A DNA stretch of 64,000 nt from positions 499,001 through 563,000 of the forward strand of contig WPIO01000107.1 of NCBI GenBank assembly GCA_009760855.2, given 5' to 3'. The notes beneath the pieces were generated by a model. The model saw only the letters and a program-made list of their open reading frames with translations. It made no database searches and was not told where the DNA came from. A program made the translations under genes and the position numbers. Positions 25,126 through 37,421 of this stretch are shown here, piece by piece. The DNA is from Cristatella mucedo. Lineage: Eukaryota > Bryozoa > Phylactolaemata > Cristatellidae. The stretch's first letter is position 1. Each line of letters starts with the position of its first letter.

Positions 25126-25513
25126 CTGAGGTCGGCAAGCTCAGGCCTTTTGGCCAAATCTGGCAAGGCTAGTGTGCCAGTCCGGCCTAGTGGCCCCTAT
25201 CTATTTATTAATAGATCCGGATTGATTGAGTTATCGTGATTTTCTTCCAGCTAACTAGAGATCCTTTGACTTACGAGTATCCTAGCCAACTAGTTTTTGA
25301 GGAAAGAGACGTCTCTCGGCCGCTCCTTGCTTTCAGTTGAGAGCAAGCTGTGGTTGTGCTCGATTTTTCTTAGCGAGTTTCGCAGTATTAATTGGGCGGC
25401 ATAGACGCCACGCTCACTCCCAGCCGGTTGGAGTGGGCGTGGCTACTTTTTGCCGAGTGTGCTTTTTTGACCTCCTGAAATAACCTGGTAGTCCGAAAGT
25501 TTGCCGACCTCTG
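25126..25513. mobile_element. candidate non-autonomous hAT element (MITE), 388 bp
   Basis: The ends are inverted: CTGAGGTCGGCAAGCT at the left and, read from the right, CAGAGGTCGGCAAACT. This resembles hAT-superfamily termini (CAGNGGTCGGCAAACT is a familiar hAT end). No transposase is encoded. I could not find a clear 8-bp target duplication. Confidence 0.5.
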
Positions 25514-25854
25514 CTTAGACTGATGCAAATAAAAGGGAGATTGCTAGTTAGAGGGAGCAAGGGTGTGCTACTGACGGTACTAGAAGTAACCTTGTTATTG
25601 TTAATCTGAAAGATCTCAAGTGGGAAAAGCACTGCTCGCTCTGATCATAGTTGAGAGTCCACGTGGAGAAATCAGGAAAGCAAATGCCATCTGAGAATAT
25701 TAAATAAAAGTCTGAAAAAGTAAACACAAATTGGTGACTTTTAAGGGCGGAAAAAACAGCTGCTAATATACAATCAGTTTCTTGTAAATTTCCTTTGAAT
25801 AACAGCCTTTTTTGCATGGCAAAAGAAAAGCCTTTACGGCAATCCCCACAGCTT

Positions 25855-25960
25855 GCAGTCTCAATAAATCATCAGTCACTGCAGTATTCAAACCTGTGAT
25901 TTTAGTACCAAGGTCATTAAAAACAACTGCCTCACCTGGTGTGCCATCACGGCTCGCAAC
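25855..25960 (-). mobile_element. tRNA-derived SINE fragment
   Basis: Minus-strand head with GAGCCGTGATGGCACACC near 25955 and a decayed B box (GGTTTGAATACTGCAGTGAC) near 25890. Same family as 3.3-3.4 kb. Confidence 0.55.
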
Positions 25961-26524
25961 AATGAGAATGCAATGATAAGGTATTCTCCTTCATCTGCTA
26001 GTTCTCTTCGATTTCGCAATTGGCTATTGGAGCTTTTCGAGGATTATATTGCATAAAATTGTATTGCAGAGGTTTGCTGCTCTGTTGCTGCTCAAGAGGG
26101 TTTTCTTTTAGCTAGGACACATTTGGAATAAGCATATGAGTTGTCACTGACTTTTTCAAACTCTTGTTATTGCATACATTCGTGGTTTCATGTGTGAGTC
26201 TTTGCAATATGCATTACACTTATGTCTATTTGTGCTTCGGAATTAACCTCCACACTGCCAAATTGAGTGTCTCAGGAAGGCTTTGTGCTGCTCGAACCGG
26301 CCGAGCAAGATGCAGTCCACCGATTGGCCAGAAGATCCAGCCTGGTGATACGCTACTGAACGGAGTGTCTGAAAAGCTGCAGCATGTAGCGATACAATAA
26401 TTCCCAGCTCGTTCTTAATATGACTGTCGGCGATTAAATCAGAGACTCGAGGGCTACTACTACTACAGTGCAAATAGGCCACTGCATCTGGCTATAAATA
26501 TGGCTGGATGGCTAATCTTCAAGC

Positions 26525-26841
26525 CTGCCCCATCAAGTCAAGCATCGTATCATCCACTTTTTGGAATCCAACAGTTTACCAATACGTCGTACAAGCCTCA
26601 AATCCTTTGGAGACCATGCATTTAGTTCGTATGCTCCCAAAGCACAGAACTCCCTCCCAACTTGCGTCAGAACATCCCCTAACCTGAGCATATTTAAAAA
26701 GAACTTTAAAACACACCTATTTAGGACACCATTTATTGGGTCCCTGTGATTCGTCCTTCATGTGCTTATGCGTGCTGACACCGTGCATGCTGCCACTAAC
26801 CACATTTGCATGCTGACCCTGTGCATGTCACCTCTAACCTA
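26525..26841 (+). mobile_element. L2-A C-terminal fragment
   Basis: Encodes the last 62 codons of the family (NSLPIRRTSLKSFGDHAFSS ... FIGSL, stop at 26749) and part of the 3' untranslated region, ending before the stem-loop. Confidence 0.85.
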
Positions 26842-26849
26842 TTTAAAAG

Positions 26850-27390
26850 TTAGGGCAGCGAATGTCAGGACAACAGCCTTATTTAGCAGCCTTCGAAATG
26901 ACTACTTGACACGAATCTGAAAATACAGCTAGATAGCCTTCCACAATTAGTTTTGCCGCATGTGGGCACAATACTTGTGCTGAGGTTTAGGCGAAGACTT
27001 AAAGGTATAACCATGCCTTAATACAATTACTGAAAAAGTTTCTTACGACTCTAAATAATAATAAGAGTATCTTCTTTCTGGAATGGTTTTACGGTATACG
27101 TAACAGTATTGCAATGTACACAGCTCCTTGTATTTTGGAAGGAGTGACCTCTTTAGGAATAGATAGTGGGCAAACGTCGGTCAATTGAGCTGTTGCCACA
27201 ATCTGGAGTTTTACGGAGAAATCAATTGCTAACATTACAACAGAGCTTATTCACGGCTGAACTAAACATGTGCTAAAACATGCATTGCTTTGAGTGAATG
27301 CATGCCAAAGCAAAATATAAGGTCATTTAAAGTTGTTCGGAACTCAGCCACTGCTGCTGAGCAGCCTCGATCGGCCATTAGGCCAACCTT
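26850..27390. other. no gene seen
   Basis: Ordinary AT-rich sequence without recognisable elements. Confidence 0.45.
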
Positions 27391-27392
27391 AA

Positions 27393-27458
27393 ATATATAT
27401 ATATATATATATATTTATTTATTTATATACATTCATATATATATATATATATATATTA
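27393..27458. repeat. (AT)n microsatellite, interrupted
   Basis: Two AT runs separated by TTTATTTATTTATATACATTC. Confidence 0.95.
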
Positions 27459-27779
27459 AAAAGACCCTATACATAAGTACGCCTTATATATTGAATGAAT
27501 GTTTGGTAGCCTGAAGTTAGGGAGTGGTAATTCGACGTGCAGTGAGCACTGTGGTTTACGGACCTTGTGTCTTGAAAAACTTGAGTTAGAATCCTACGAA
27601 GCCGGACAGTCGATTCCCTAAGCAGGGGCGAATGTAGACGTAACCAGGGATTAATGGTTTAGACTTCCGGTATGATTGTGGATGATAAATAAGTCAAGGC
27701 GCATCAGCAGTACTAAAGATATCCTAGCTACTTCTATTGAAATTGATAAATTCTAGGCCCGGCGTCAGATATCCTTGCT

Positions 27780-27880
27780 ACCAATAATAGTAATCAAAAT
27801 ATTAATAAAAATATTGATAAAGCACCTTTAACAAGTAAATCTCGTTAAGGCGTTTTACATGTGCTGCAAAGCTTAAGACG
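27780..27880 (-). mobile_element. L2-A 3' tail
   Basis: AAT-type tail followed by the stem-loop region (AAAGCACC...GGCGTTTTACATGTGCTGC) in minus orientation. Confidence 0.6.
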
Positions 27881-27913
27881 GAATGGAGCTTGCACCAAGT
27901 AACTTCTGCCTGA

Positions 27914-28077
<164 letters not shown>

Positions 28078-28079
28078 AC

Positions 28080-28740
28080 GAATTCATGATTTAGTGACCT
28101 GCTGGTGTTCCTCGAGCACAGCAGATCACCCAAAGATGAAAGGTCATGCTTCTAGCTAAGATAAGCAGCCGAATGCAGATGGATGTTTTAAGTCGTGCCC
28201 CAATTACGAAGACGTTGGTGGACAATCTTACCAAGTTGGCCAAACATCTATTTATCGTGACCAGGTCGCGGGGCAAAGAGAACTGAGATCTAGCTAGTTA
28301 TGAACCAGTCAGCTCAAAATACTGTTCAAAAAAAATAGTACTCTAACAACATTGTAGGAATGTTTAGTATGATACTGCCAATAATTGAAACCAACTGGTA
28401 AGCTCTTTGCTACCTTAACGGTACAAAGAGGTTCCAGATGAAGATTTGTGAGAGCATTGCTACGTATTTCCGAATCATTACCCTCTTACACTATCGTTTA
28501 CCCCCTCACTTGCTTTCAAGCAGCATGCACAGCTGCTGCTAGCTCATTCGCTGTGAAATGGTCATCTATAAAAATTGTACTCATTGGAAAAGTATGCCAT
28601 TTTAATGCATCCTAACATTCCCAGTCGAAATTTTTAATGTATATAGCAAGAAAAATGCATAGTCCAAAGTTGCTCTGGCGGATTTTATTTTCTTACTTTT
28701 TGTGACTAGCAGTGCAACTAATCTGCTTTACCGTTGCGAC
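28080..28740. other. no gene seen
   Basis: Unremarkable sequence between the microsatellite and the next L2-A copy. Confidence 0.45.
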
Positions 28741-28744
28741 TTTA

Positions 28745-31378
28745 GTAATCAATCCTTTCTCGTTGTGATTGATTCATTCTTCACTTTAATAACTTATCTC
28801 ACGCCTTCAGAGCTACATTTGGCAAAATGACTGTCTCATTCTCTATTGTGGCTCAGGTGCATGGCAATACGCACATCAAGGGTACACACTCGACCAAATT
28901 TTCTCAGATAAATGCACTATGTAGTTAATTATTCCCAATCCTGCTTATCAGACAGCATGTAGATCTCATTCGGTCTACAATGTGCGCCCTCCTACTCCTC
29001 CTTTAAAATCACATGTAAATCGCAGAAAACTCAAAACCATTGAAGTCGATGCTGTTCGTTGAGAATATTTGCCTAGCCTCTGCTGTTCAGTGCCCCTTCC
29101 GATCTGTCATCATTAGTAGAAAGTTACAACACGACACTAGCTGACAAGCTTGACTAGTTTGTACTTCCGTTTAAGCGCCCTGTGCTTTATCGCCAAGATG
29201 GCTAATGGTTTACTAGAGACATTAAACTAACTAGGTCTACTCAGCCCAAGCTTGAAAAAGCATCAATAAAATCCGGACTGAATGTCCATCGACGTGCAAA
29301 CGCTGACTACTGTAGGTTTTATCAATTGATCCTAGTGAAGGTGCAGTCTAGCTTCTATAAAATAATCTCAATCACCGATGCAGAATCCAAAAATGCTGAT
29401 GTCGACGATCAACCATATCTCAACCGATCCCAGATTAGCTCTTTACTTGTCGATTCCTATGGTGATCCAGCTGATCACTGTTCTAGCTTCTTTGTCCAGA
29501 TTATAGACAAGATTGGTGCGTCCATCCCTGCGATGGCATCATACCCATAGAAAGCTGTCCCTCAATTCTTCGCAACACCTTAATGTCTGCATTCAAGCAG
29601 GTCACTAGTGACTCCGTTCAGAAATTAGTATCCAAATCAAGAAGACAACAAGTCCTTTCGACAAATTCTCCACTATCCTGCTCCGAGATTACATGTACCT
29701 CCGGTTGCCGTGCATAACCAGCGTCGTTAAATGTTATCAGCCTCAGATGGTGTCCAAGCACCTTTCAAAAAGGCTGTAGTTAGGCCAGTACTAAAAAAAG
29801 CGACGCTTGACCTAGAGAACTTGACCAACAACGGCTCAGTCTTCCTTCTACCATGTCTATCAAAGCCACTGGAACTAGTCGTGGCATACCAGCTGAACTC
29901 CTATATTTAAACTTCTAGCTTTACTAATAAGTTCCCGTCCCGATTCAAAGCTTATCACTCCAAAGAGTCAGCAATAATTCTTGTGTACAACGACCCACTT
30001 AGAAGTGCTGACAAGGGTTGAGTATCACTGCTTGTTCTGCTTGATCTTTTGGCAGCTTTTGATACTATTGATCACCAAGTCCTTCTTGAGCCCCTCACCT
30101 TTCATTTGGGCATTAGTGGCACTGTTCTGCAATGGTTCACATCAAATCATAGTGGGAGACTTCGGAGTATTGATTGGAATGGACACAGATTATCTGAGGT
30201 ACCTCTGAAGGATTTGGTATCATATGGCTCTGTGATAAATCCAGATATATTCACGGTTTATACTCTCCCTCTTGCCGATGTGACTGCCAAGCCCAATCTA
30301 GGCTTTCACTTGTATGGGGATGACACTCAGTTGTACGTTTTCGTTGATCCCTCTCAACCCTCCAGCATATCGAATTCTTTCAACTCACTTGCTGCATGTT
30401 TTGATGAGATCAGCACATGAATGGCAGCCAGTTTCCTTAAATAGAATGATGATAAAACTAAACTACTAATAATGGCTAACCAGTTGTGATTCGGAAATTA
30501 GAAAGGCTAATGCTTATTATCAGCTTTGCTAGCATATCTGTTGTTGTATCGGCACAAAATCTAGATTTTCACGGTCCAAAGTGGCCTTTCCTTAGGCGAC
30601 CGCATCAGCTCCACAATCAAGTGTACCTACTTTCAGATGCATAAAATTTGTAAAATTCTGGTTTGTTTAGACAGGGATACCACATCTATGTCGGGCCAAA
30701 AATCAGTCATATCCAGTCTTGACTTCTGTAACTCTCTACTTGCTGATCAACCGGTACCATCAATCAGGTGACTCTGCAGCTAGGCTTGTCTGTCGTGGAC
30801 ATTTCAGTCGTCACACCACCTCTGGCCGACCAGCACTGGCCACCATTCAAGTAACACATTATTATTTGGTCGCCTGCTTTTAGGTCGATTTATTCTTTGG
30901 CTGCAGCCTACCTATCTGGTCAGCTATCTCACCAGGCTAAGCAACGTACCACCTGCTTTCCTGAAAATAACTGTTTACTCATACTTAGCTCATACGTCAA
31001 ATCCTTTTTGAGACCGGGACTTGAGTTCGTATGCTCCCAAAGCCTGGAACACACTCCCGACTTCCACCGCGACATCCCCTTACTTTACAACATTTAAGAA
31101 TAAATTAAAAACGCACCTATTATGACAGAATTTAGTATATACCCGTGCTTCGCTCTTTAAATGTGGGTATGTGTTCTGACATGGTTGCATGCTGCCACTA
31201 ACCACAAATTCATGCAGATCCTGTGCATGTCACTCCTAACATGTTGCTCTTGTCATTTATCAAGCATGATAATACTCACTATTCAATTGCATTTCAATTG
31301 CTGCAAACGTGAAGCACCTAAAAAGAGACTGTGCTTACTGAGGTTGCTTTCTCAAGTGATCAAGTCGTTCTTATTATA
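28745..31378 (+). mobile_element. L2-A retrotransposon, endonuclease end to 3' tail, decayed
   Basis: Colinear with the 18-20 kb copy but without its RT deletion. It shows the end of the endonuclease (near 28770), linker, RT fingers (29760-30000), and the palm: LLDLLAAFDTIDHQVLLEPL near 30040 and FHLYGDDTQLYVF near 30300-30345. The usual YADD is YGDD here. The C-terminal domain reaches 31100, and the 3' end (stem-loop remnant, TTATTATA) is at 31378. Many stops and frameshifts make it inactive. It is useful as the reference for the RT core. Confidence 0.9.
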
Positions 31379-31954
31379 AACTTGCATTTTAATCAAGCAC
31401 TTCAAATAGGTCAAACAAATTATGGTATCAGCAAATTTCCTGTTCATGTAACTCACGCAGTACCCGAGCCTTAGTAAGGACTTTTCTTCCGGCTTTTCGC
31501 CAGCAGGTAAGATGCGAGCTCTTCGAGATCTGGGTCCTTGGTTACATTTCCAGCAGTAGGCAATGTTTTATGAGCCAGTGCAAGCTGGAGAGATAGCCCA
31601 GAAGGCTCTTCCGCTGCTATTTATTTTGTGACACTGTTAAATCAGCTTCTTTTTCTATAGCATGGGCTCATCTGTGCCCATGCATGTGTATCACAAAATT
31701 CCAACTACATTGCAGTGACACACAAATGCACCAGACCAAAGGTTGATTTCTTTAGTGGTTGAAAAGAGCACTACGTGCAGCTTGGCATGCTATTGCCTTC
31801 CTTACAGCCGCTTTAATTACAACGAGAATTAATATCCTCGGGGTATTAAATTATGCTGTCAAACAAAAAATGTATAACAAATAAATCTTAGTTTATGTAA
31901 CAGCCTCATCAGTATTGCGGCAAACGAGCTTTAAGGCCGACGCCCAACAATAGC

Positions 31955-32050
31955 AGTTGACAATAAAGGATCGTCCCCCAGAATTTGAATAAACGACCTT
32001 GGCCGTGAAGAGCAAGCACATGATCTCCTAAACTATAACGGCCCTTTGTA
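31955..32050 (-). mobile_element. tRNA-derived SINE fragment
   Basis: Minus-strand, head near 32040 and a body GGGACGATCCTTTATTGTC near 31975-31958 that matches the SINE at 3.35 kb. Confidence 0.55.
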
Positions 32051-32292
32051 TGTGGTGACTGGTAAGTGCTCCATTCATAGAAGATTTCCGGCCAAGAACT
32101 AGATTTTAATGCGTCCAAAAGTGCTTCTGACCTCAACGTGGTGGTGATTTTGTGTTTACCTAATGACCCTAAATTAATTCAAACGATGCGACTATTGTTA
32201 CTTTGACTTCAGAAACTTGGGCAACAGCTTCACCTATAGTTAAACAAGATCTTTTTGTAATGCTACCTTTGATGATTGCACCTATTAATCTC

Positions 32293-32577
32293 ATCCTGGC
32301 TCGTGCCATTTGACAATGGGAACCTTTGTGGACGTGGCATTGTTATAACGTTGCCCCGACCTAGCCAGAGCAGGACGTGAGTGCAGGAGGCCTCTGTAGC
32401 CGGCTACTTTCTACTGATTGTGTGAAGAGAACCGTAAACCGCTACTCGGTTACGTGATCTTTTTCCTGCCAGTGCTCTTGAACACGTCTTGCAGCCGAGA
32501 GCTGAGGCACTGCTTGTCTCTAGCTCGGCCTCCACCTTGCATCGCTCGGGGAGAGAAGGCCCCATAAAATACGTTTC
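32293..32577 (+). repeat. unnamed dispersed repeat, copy 1
   Basis: Matches 37113-37421 along its length with substitutions and small gaps. Shared blocks include ACCTTTGTGG, GAACGTGAGTG/GACGTGAGTG and the GAGAGAAGG region. I see no coding capacity, terminal inverted repeats or tRNA boxes, and its origin is unknown. Confidence 0.6.
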
Positions 32578-32599
32578 CTTACGACCGCTGTTAGTTACA

Positions 32600-34310
32600 T
32601 TACACCTTGCAAAGAGATAATTGGCTTTGCTCTTCATTAGCGCATGCATGCACTGCATGCGCCCTTTGTGCTCGTAAACCTTCCAAGTGCTAAGCCGAAG
32701 CCAACCTAAGCACATCCAGTGCTTGAACTCTGAGTTTCGGAAATATAGAAAACCGTCTTGCACATTACCCACATGTATGTGCGACTTTGTGGAGCTACGG
32801 ATGGAGGTGCAATGCAGAATGTTAGCACCATAGCATTTAAAATTTGTATTGTAGTGCAGAACATTTATAGGAAGAAAATGCGTGCCCAGCCGTCTGTCGG
32901 GCGGCGTCACAACCTGCCGAACTCGATTGGGTGCTTATTTAAGAGATTTAAGCAGGTCGCCACGCCGACGCTGTTTCTGGTGCCAGCCTATAGAATGTTA
33001 CTAAGATGTCGCGAGCTCTTGGCATTAACTGGCCCGACACATAGGCATCGTACGAAGCAAAAGCATTCTAGGGAACATCGTTCGCCAGCATACAAAGTCG
33101 CTGAGAGTCTAGTGCGGTTTTATAATCACGCTTCTCACAGGTTCTTCTCGAAAAAAGGCTGGCTTCATAGGGCCCCTACTCTCGACCAGTAAATTTGGAT
33201 TGTAATTCCACCGCACACGAAAGCAAGTAGAGGAGAGGGCCGTTTCACCTACAAAGTCAATCACACCTTCCATTTCGCTGGACTATAAACCTAATTCACA
33301 GCTCCAAATCACTACACTGGGATCACTCACTCATGCGAAAACGCAGGCACGCATGCAGACACAATCACACACGCGCGTGCACACCCACAATCGAAATGTG
33401 AGCTCGGGCGATCTATGACCGTATTCCGCTACGTTCATCAACTTCTCCATACTTGGGCTCCTGGGTCGCCTAGCTGTTGACCGCTGACTTGAACTCCCTG
33501 CCCTCTTACCTCGTTCCAACTAGTCCAGCTACTCTCGGGCAGCTAGCCAGCAAGCAACACATGATCTACTGTTCAATAGTTCGCCGGGACGATACGGTAA
33601 GAGCATACCAGTATGGGGTCCTGAACCAGGAATCGCTACGGTGAGAAACTACTACTATCATTACTTGAACCCCCATGAGCAATCCCGTCCGGCTTGAATG
33701 CTGAAAAGACTACCGGCAATTGTATTTCGACTGAGTTATGGTTGAGATTGACAGGTCGCGCGACATCTATCAGCGTCTTCTGCGGACAGCAAGCCTTTCC
33801 GCCAAGTGTCTATACCGAGGCTGTCCATTGAGCCTCTTGGCTGGCGCTCAGCACCTCCTATACTGTTGCTCTGCTTGCTCACTGCTCGGGGCTGAAGCCA
33901 CTTTTCGGGCCGAGCAGTTCCTCAGCGCCCTAAGAGTAAGCTGGCGCTGGAGCTGAGCTATAGTAGGCTTAGCGTGCAGCGGCTTCTACCGCAGGTACGG
34001 AGGATTAAGAGTGTCACTCAATAGGAATAGCCAGCGAGTACTGGGGTGCACCATCCGAAGCATTGTTTGAAGTGCTTGACTCCTGATCTAAAGTGCCACT
34101 GCTATACATACTACGCGACCTTTGCTTCTAGGCCGCATAAAATATCTTCGGATAGTAACACTATTTGTTCCCAGTCATTAAAACATCCGCTAACCGCCAT
34201 TGATATTATATTAGTCCAAGTTGGGCTTTTCACTGAACGTTCGAACCTCACAATGCTGCGTAGCTATGGCACCCAGTGGTTTTGAAATGTCCTGCTTTTC
34301 TTGAAAGGCA
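32600..34310. other. no gene recognised
   Basis: A minus-strand frame of 168 codons (32910-32404) and a plus-strand frame of 144 codons (32758-33192) overlap each other here. Neither has a motif I recognise. CA-rich sequence lies at about 33345-33390. Confidence 0.35.
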
Positions 34311-34381
34311 CTGGATTTAAAAATATAGATACGGACTTCTTTAATGTTGCTAGGCTGCTGTGGACGCAGATCCGTGTAGCT

Positions 34382-34568
34382 CAGTGGTTCTCAACCAGCG
34401 TAATGCCGCTGTCCTTTAATACAGTACCTCTTTTCCTAGCAACCCCCAACCGCAAAGTTATCTTCTGGAAAATGTGGAAATGCGTGTTTTCCGGTGGTCT
34501 TAGTTGACCCCTGTGAAATGGTCGTTCTGCCCACAAAGGGTTCGCGACCAACATGTTGAGAACCGCTA
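34382..34568 (+). mobile_element. SPIN-type hAT non-autonomous element, about 187 bp
   Basis: Starts CAGTGGTTCTCAACC and ends with its near-complement GTTGAGAACCGCTA. Inside are blocks I recognise from the SPIN ('Space Invader') hAT family: TTTAATACAGTACCTC, AACCCCCAACC and TGACCCCTGTGAAATGGTCG. Flanks GTGTAGCT and GTATAGTG look like a decayed 8-bp target duplication. The paralogous site near 52440 lacks the element and reads GTGGAGAG followed by the same downstream sequence. No transposase is encoded, so it would have moved using an autonomous relative. Confidence 0.8.
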
Positions 34569-35953
34569 GTATAGTGGGACAGAAACTTTGGTTTACCAGC
34601 ATGGATCTTCGATAACTGAACCAGCCGAATTTTTAACGTAATAATTAGTAAATAGTATGTATATCACTATACTTAAATTGTATAGCACCTCAGAAGAATT
34701 CAACCTGTATTTAGCTACGTTAGAAATCTCCGAAGGAGAATCAGTACCTCAAGAGTAGTGGCGTCGTTGTTATTGAGCTTTCAAAAGCAAAGAGATCATT
34801 TCTAAAGGCGCATCTAAAAGAAATTATAACCACAGTTATGGTCTGGGACTAGTGCTGGTTTTATTAACAGAGCTGTTGGGTAAGTTCTTTCATAAAGAGT
34901 CTCTCCAGCCGTTTGGTGATATGCGAATGCAATACGGGGAATAGCTCAAAATATTGAAATTCTATTTATTAAAATTGTAATATAAAAGATTCATTTTAAC
35001 AGCCCCTCAGATCAATGTATTCTCAATTATTTTTGCATATCCTGGAAGGAACGGATGTCGATATGATGAGCGATTGCATAAACTGCGGCATAAAACACAG
35101 GCACACAAATAACAATTCACGCACACGGGTTGAACGGCAAGTATGATAATTTTGCTTTTTTTTTAATTTCGTGGGGTCAGAGGATATAAAGACGTCAATC
35201 TGAATTAATTTCTAGGCTATGGGAGCATGCACCATTTAGCGGCGGTTTTCAAAGGATTTGACATTGATTCAAGACATGGATAAAGGAAATGCGTCAGACA
35301 AGAGGGTGGTACAATTCCTGGTGTAGTGGGAAAATAGGTCGCATCTGTTGGCTGGATCAAAAAAATAAAGGCACCAAAAGTTGAGAGAAATATTTTGACC
35401 ACAGAACAGTGCCGTATGAGCAGCCAGTAGTAGAAGGAAAGCAGTAGTGCAAAAAGCCCTCAATGAAATAGCTAGCATTTCAAACTCTTGGGACGTATAG
35501 TTTAAAATTAGGTATTAAGCAGTTAACTATATCAAGTCACAAGGCAATTTCTTTTATAATCTTATCCGTCTCACTAGAGCAAAATCAATCTTGAACGATC
35601 AATGGGAAATAACTGATAATTTTAGTTGTTATATTCACGGAGAAAAGTGAATTCCAATGCCTAAAAATCATTTTGTAACTGAGTTTTAATCATAGATATG
35701 TTTTACTGGGCGAGCCTAACATCTACAAGCCAATGTTGCAACAACGCCAAACTCCGCATCCCAAAAACTAAAACTAAGAACATAATTCTTTCGAATTAAA
35801 TATTTTTAATGTCTTGATTCTCAGGGATGCGACCACCGTGCTACTGCCAAGCTGAGCAGCGAGCTTGTAACGAAAAGTTAAAGAGTCCTTCCATATCTTG
35901 TATACAAAGTTATTTTTCATGGACTCGAAATTTTTTAAACTTAGGATATGATG

Positions 35954-36090
35954 TATAAAATAATGTCGCGGTAAATGCCAATTTGTTTTCGCATGAAGTA
36001 TCTCTTTATGTCGTCATCATAAGTCTAACTGTGGATTTACAGACCTCTGCGTTCAGAGCCGGTAATTGTGACGTAGTCACTTATGACGAA
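35954..36090 (+). promoter_or_regulatory. putative promoter of the PDZ/exon-array gene
   Basis: A TATAAAA at 35954 is not conserved in the duplicate. TGTCGTCA at 36009 and TGACG sites at 36069 and 36084 are conserved in position with the duplicate locus at 56.57-56.66 kb. The ATG is at 36215. Confidence 0.35.
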
Positions 36091-36120
36091 GCTTACTTGT
36101 GCCTGAAACACTATATTCAG

Positions 36121-36193
36121 GTGCTTTTTCCTATCACAAACGGCTTTAGTACCCGGAGTCAAACCATTCGGGTGCTTTTTCCTATCACAAACA
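36121..36193. repeat. 51-bp direct duplication in the 5' leader
   Basis: GTGCTTTTTCCTATCACAAA occurs at 36121 and 36172. The duplicate locus has only one equivalent copy, near 56720. Confidence 0.9.
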
Positions 36194-36214
36194 GCGTGCA
36201 GTCTTATGCATTAC

Positions 36215-36590
36215 ATGGCTCCCCGAAGAGGAATTCGCCATTGCACAGTATTCCACTGGCCAGGCACTAGTAGCCTTGGTTTTTCTTTGGACAAAGCAGG
36301 AGACGTAGCAGGCCCGAGCTACCTGTACATTTCTGGCATTAAGCACGGGTCTCCTGCCGCTTACTCGGGACTCCATGACGGAGACCGTGTTATAGAAGTT
36401 AACGAAGTAAATATTGGCTGGGTCGATAAGGACAGTGTCATTGAGATGGTCGTGAGTGATCCCAAAAAAGTGATACTGCTCGTTGTGGATATGGTGACAG
36501 ATGAGCTGTATAAGTCACACGAAAGGATAATTGACTCGAATTTACGAAGCATTACCTACATCAAGGGCCCTCAAGCTAATCCAGCCGTCG
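36215..36590 (+). CDS. PDZ/exon-array gene, exon 1: NHERF-like PDZ1
   Basis: Encodes 125 residues from MAPRRGIRHC. The PDZ core lies at residues 7-97: loop SLGFSL (20-25), ISGIKHGSPAAYSGLHDGDR, VIEVNEVNI, and VILLVVDMVTDELY. The 'LLVVD..TDE' ending is typical of NHERF/PDZK1 domains. The extension ends TYIKGPQANPAV. An in-frame ATG at 36206 is a little upstream, but 36215 is the start conserved in the duplicate at 56762. It ends in phase 1 at a GTAAGT donor, matching exon 2. The alpha-B1 residue that binds class I ligands in NHERF (His) is Lys here. Expected to be a cytoplasmic scaffold domain that binds protein C-termini; the partner is unknown. Confidence 0.85.
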
Positions 36591-37112
36591 GTAAGTAAAC
36601 TTCTAATAAATGGCATCATAAATATCATGTTTTCCATTACATTTTCCAAGTTACCAGCTCAGTGCGCCTATATTTAGTAACAAATTGATATCCCGAAGAT
36701 GCCTGTAAATTGTTTTTATAAGCTTAGACAACATTTATTGCAGCCGTGTATATATGCTTGTAAAAAATTGGCAATACTAATCCGAATGTTTTCGCCAGTG
36801 CTTATTAAAAACAGTAGAATCAGTGAAAATGCTGCTTTCTCAGCTCAAGTATCATCAATTAATGTATATGATACTTAATAATACAAGGAATGCAGTAAGA
36901 AGTTTCTTATTATTTTTTGGATACTCCTTACTAGAAGTAACAAAACGTTATGCTGATAAATCAAATTATTAAGTTTATGTACGTTAATCCCAAATAAAAT
37001 AATTAATCTGAAACTATAATTAATTGTATATTTAAATGTCGTTCTCTAGTACGTTAATCCAAATGTTTACTTCCTGACCTTAATCTAATCCAAACGGTGT
37101 GACAATTTCTGG

Positions 37113-37421
37113 TTCTGGTCATCACGTTAGCTTAGGCCATGTGACTGGGGGGACCTTTGTGGGCATGCCATCGCCATCATGTTGCCCGCCATAGCCGGAA
37201 TAGAACGTGAGTGGGCGACGCCTCGGCAGCCAAGTCATTTCAGCAGATTTTTGAAGAAATCTCGTCTTCACGTGATACTTTCCCACCAGCCCTCTTGACC
37301 ACCTCTCTCTGTCGTGAGCAGATGCGCTGTTCACGTCTAGCAAATCCTCTCCCCTCTTCCGTGCATTGCTCATGAAGAGAAGGGCCAGTGACCACGATTC
37401 GGGGCGTATATTCGTGGAAAT
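37113..37421 (+). repeat. unnamed dispersed repeat, copy 2
   Basis: Second copy of the repeat at 32293-32577, in the same orientation, inside intron 1. Confidence 0.6.

Larger units (their letters stand above)
34315..36590 (+). repeat. segmental duplication, copy 1 (upstream region plus PDZ exon 1)
   Basis: Matches 52380-57137 in order, with an L2-B insertion extra in the second copy and the SPIN element extra in this one. Shared blocks include AAAATATAG...GCTGCTGTGGACG, the TATGCGAATGCAA block, GGCACGTATAGTTTAAA-like sequence, the promoter and the first PDZ exon. Non-coding identity is clearly lower than exon identity. Confidence 0.75.

Noticed and set aside
32404-32910. Minus-strand frame of 168 codons
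   Set aside because: Overlaps a dispersed repeat and a plus-strand frame, no motif, no splice partner; probably chance, though its length is notable.
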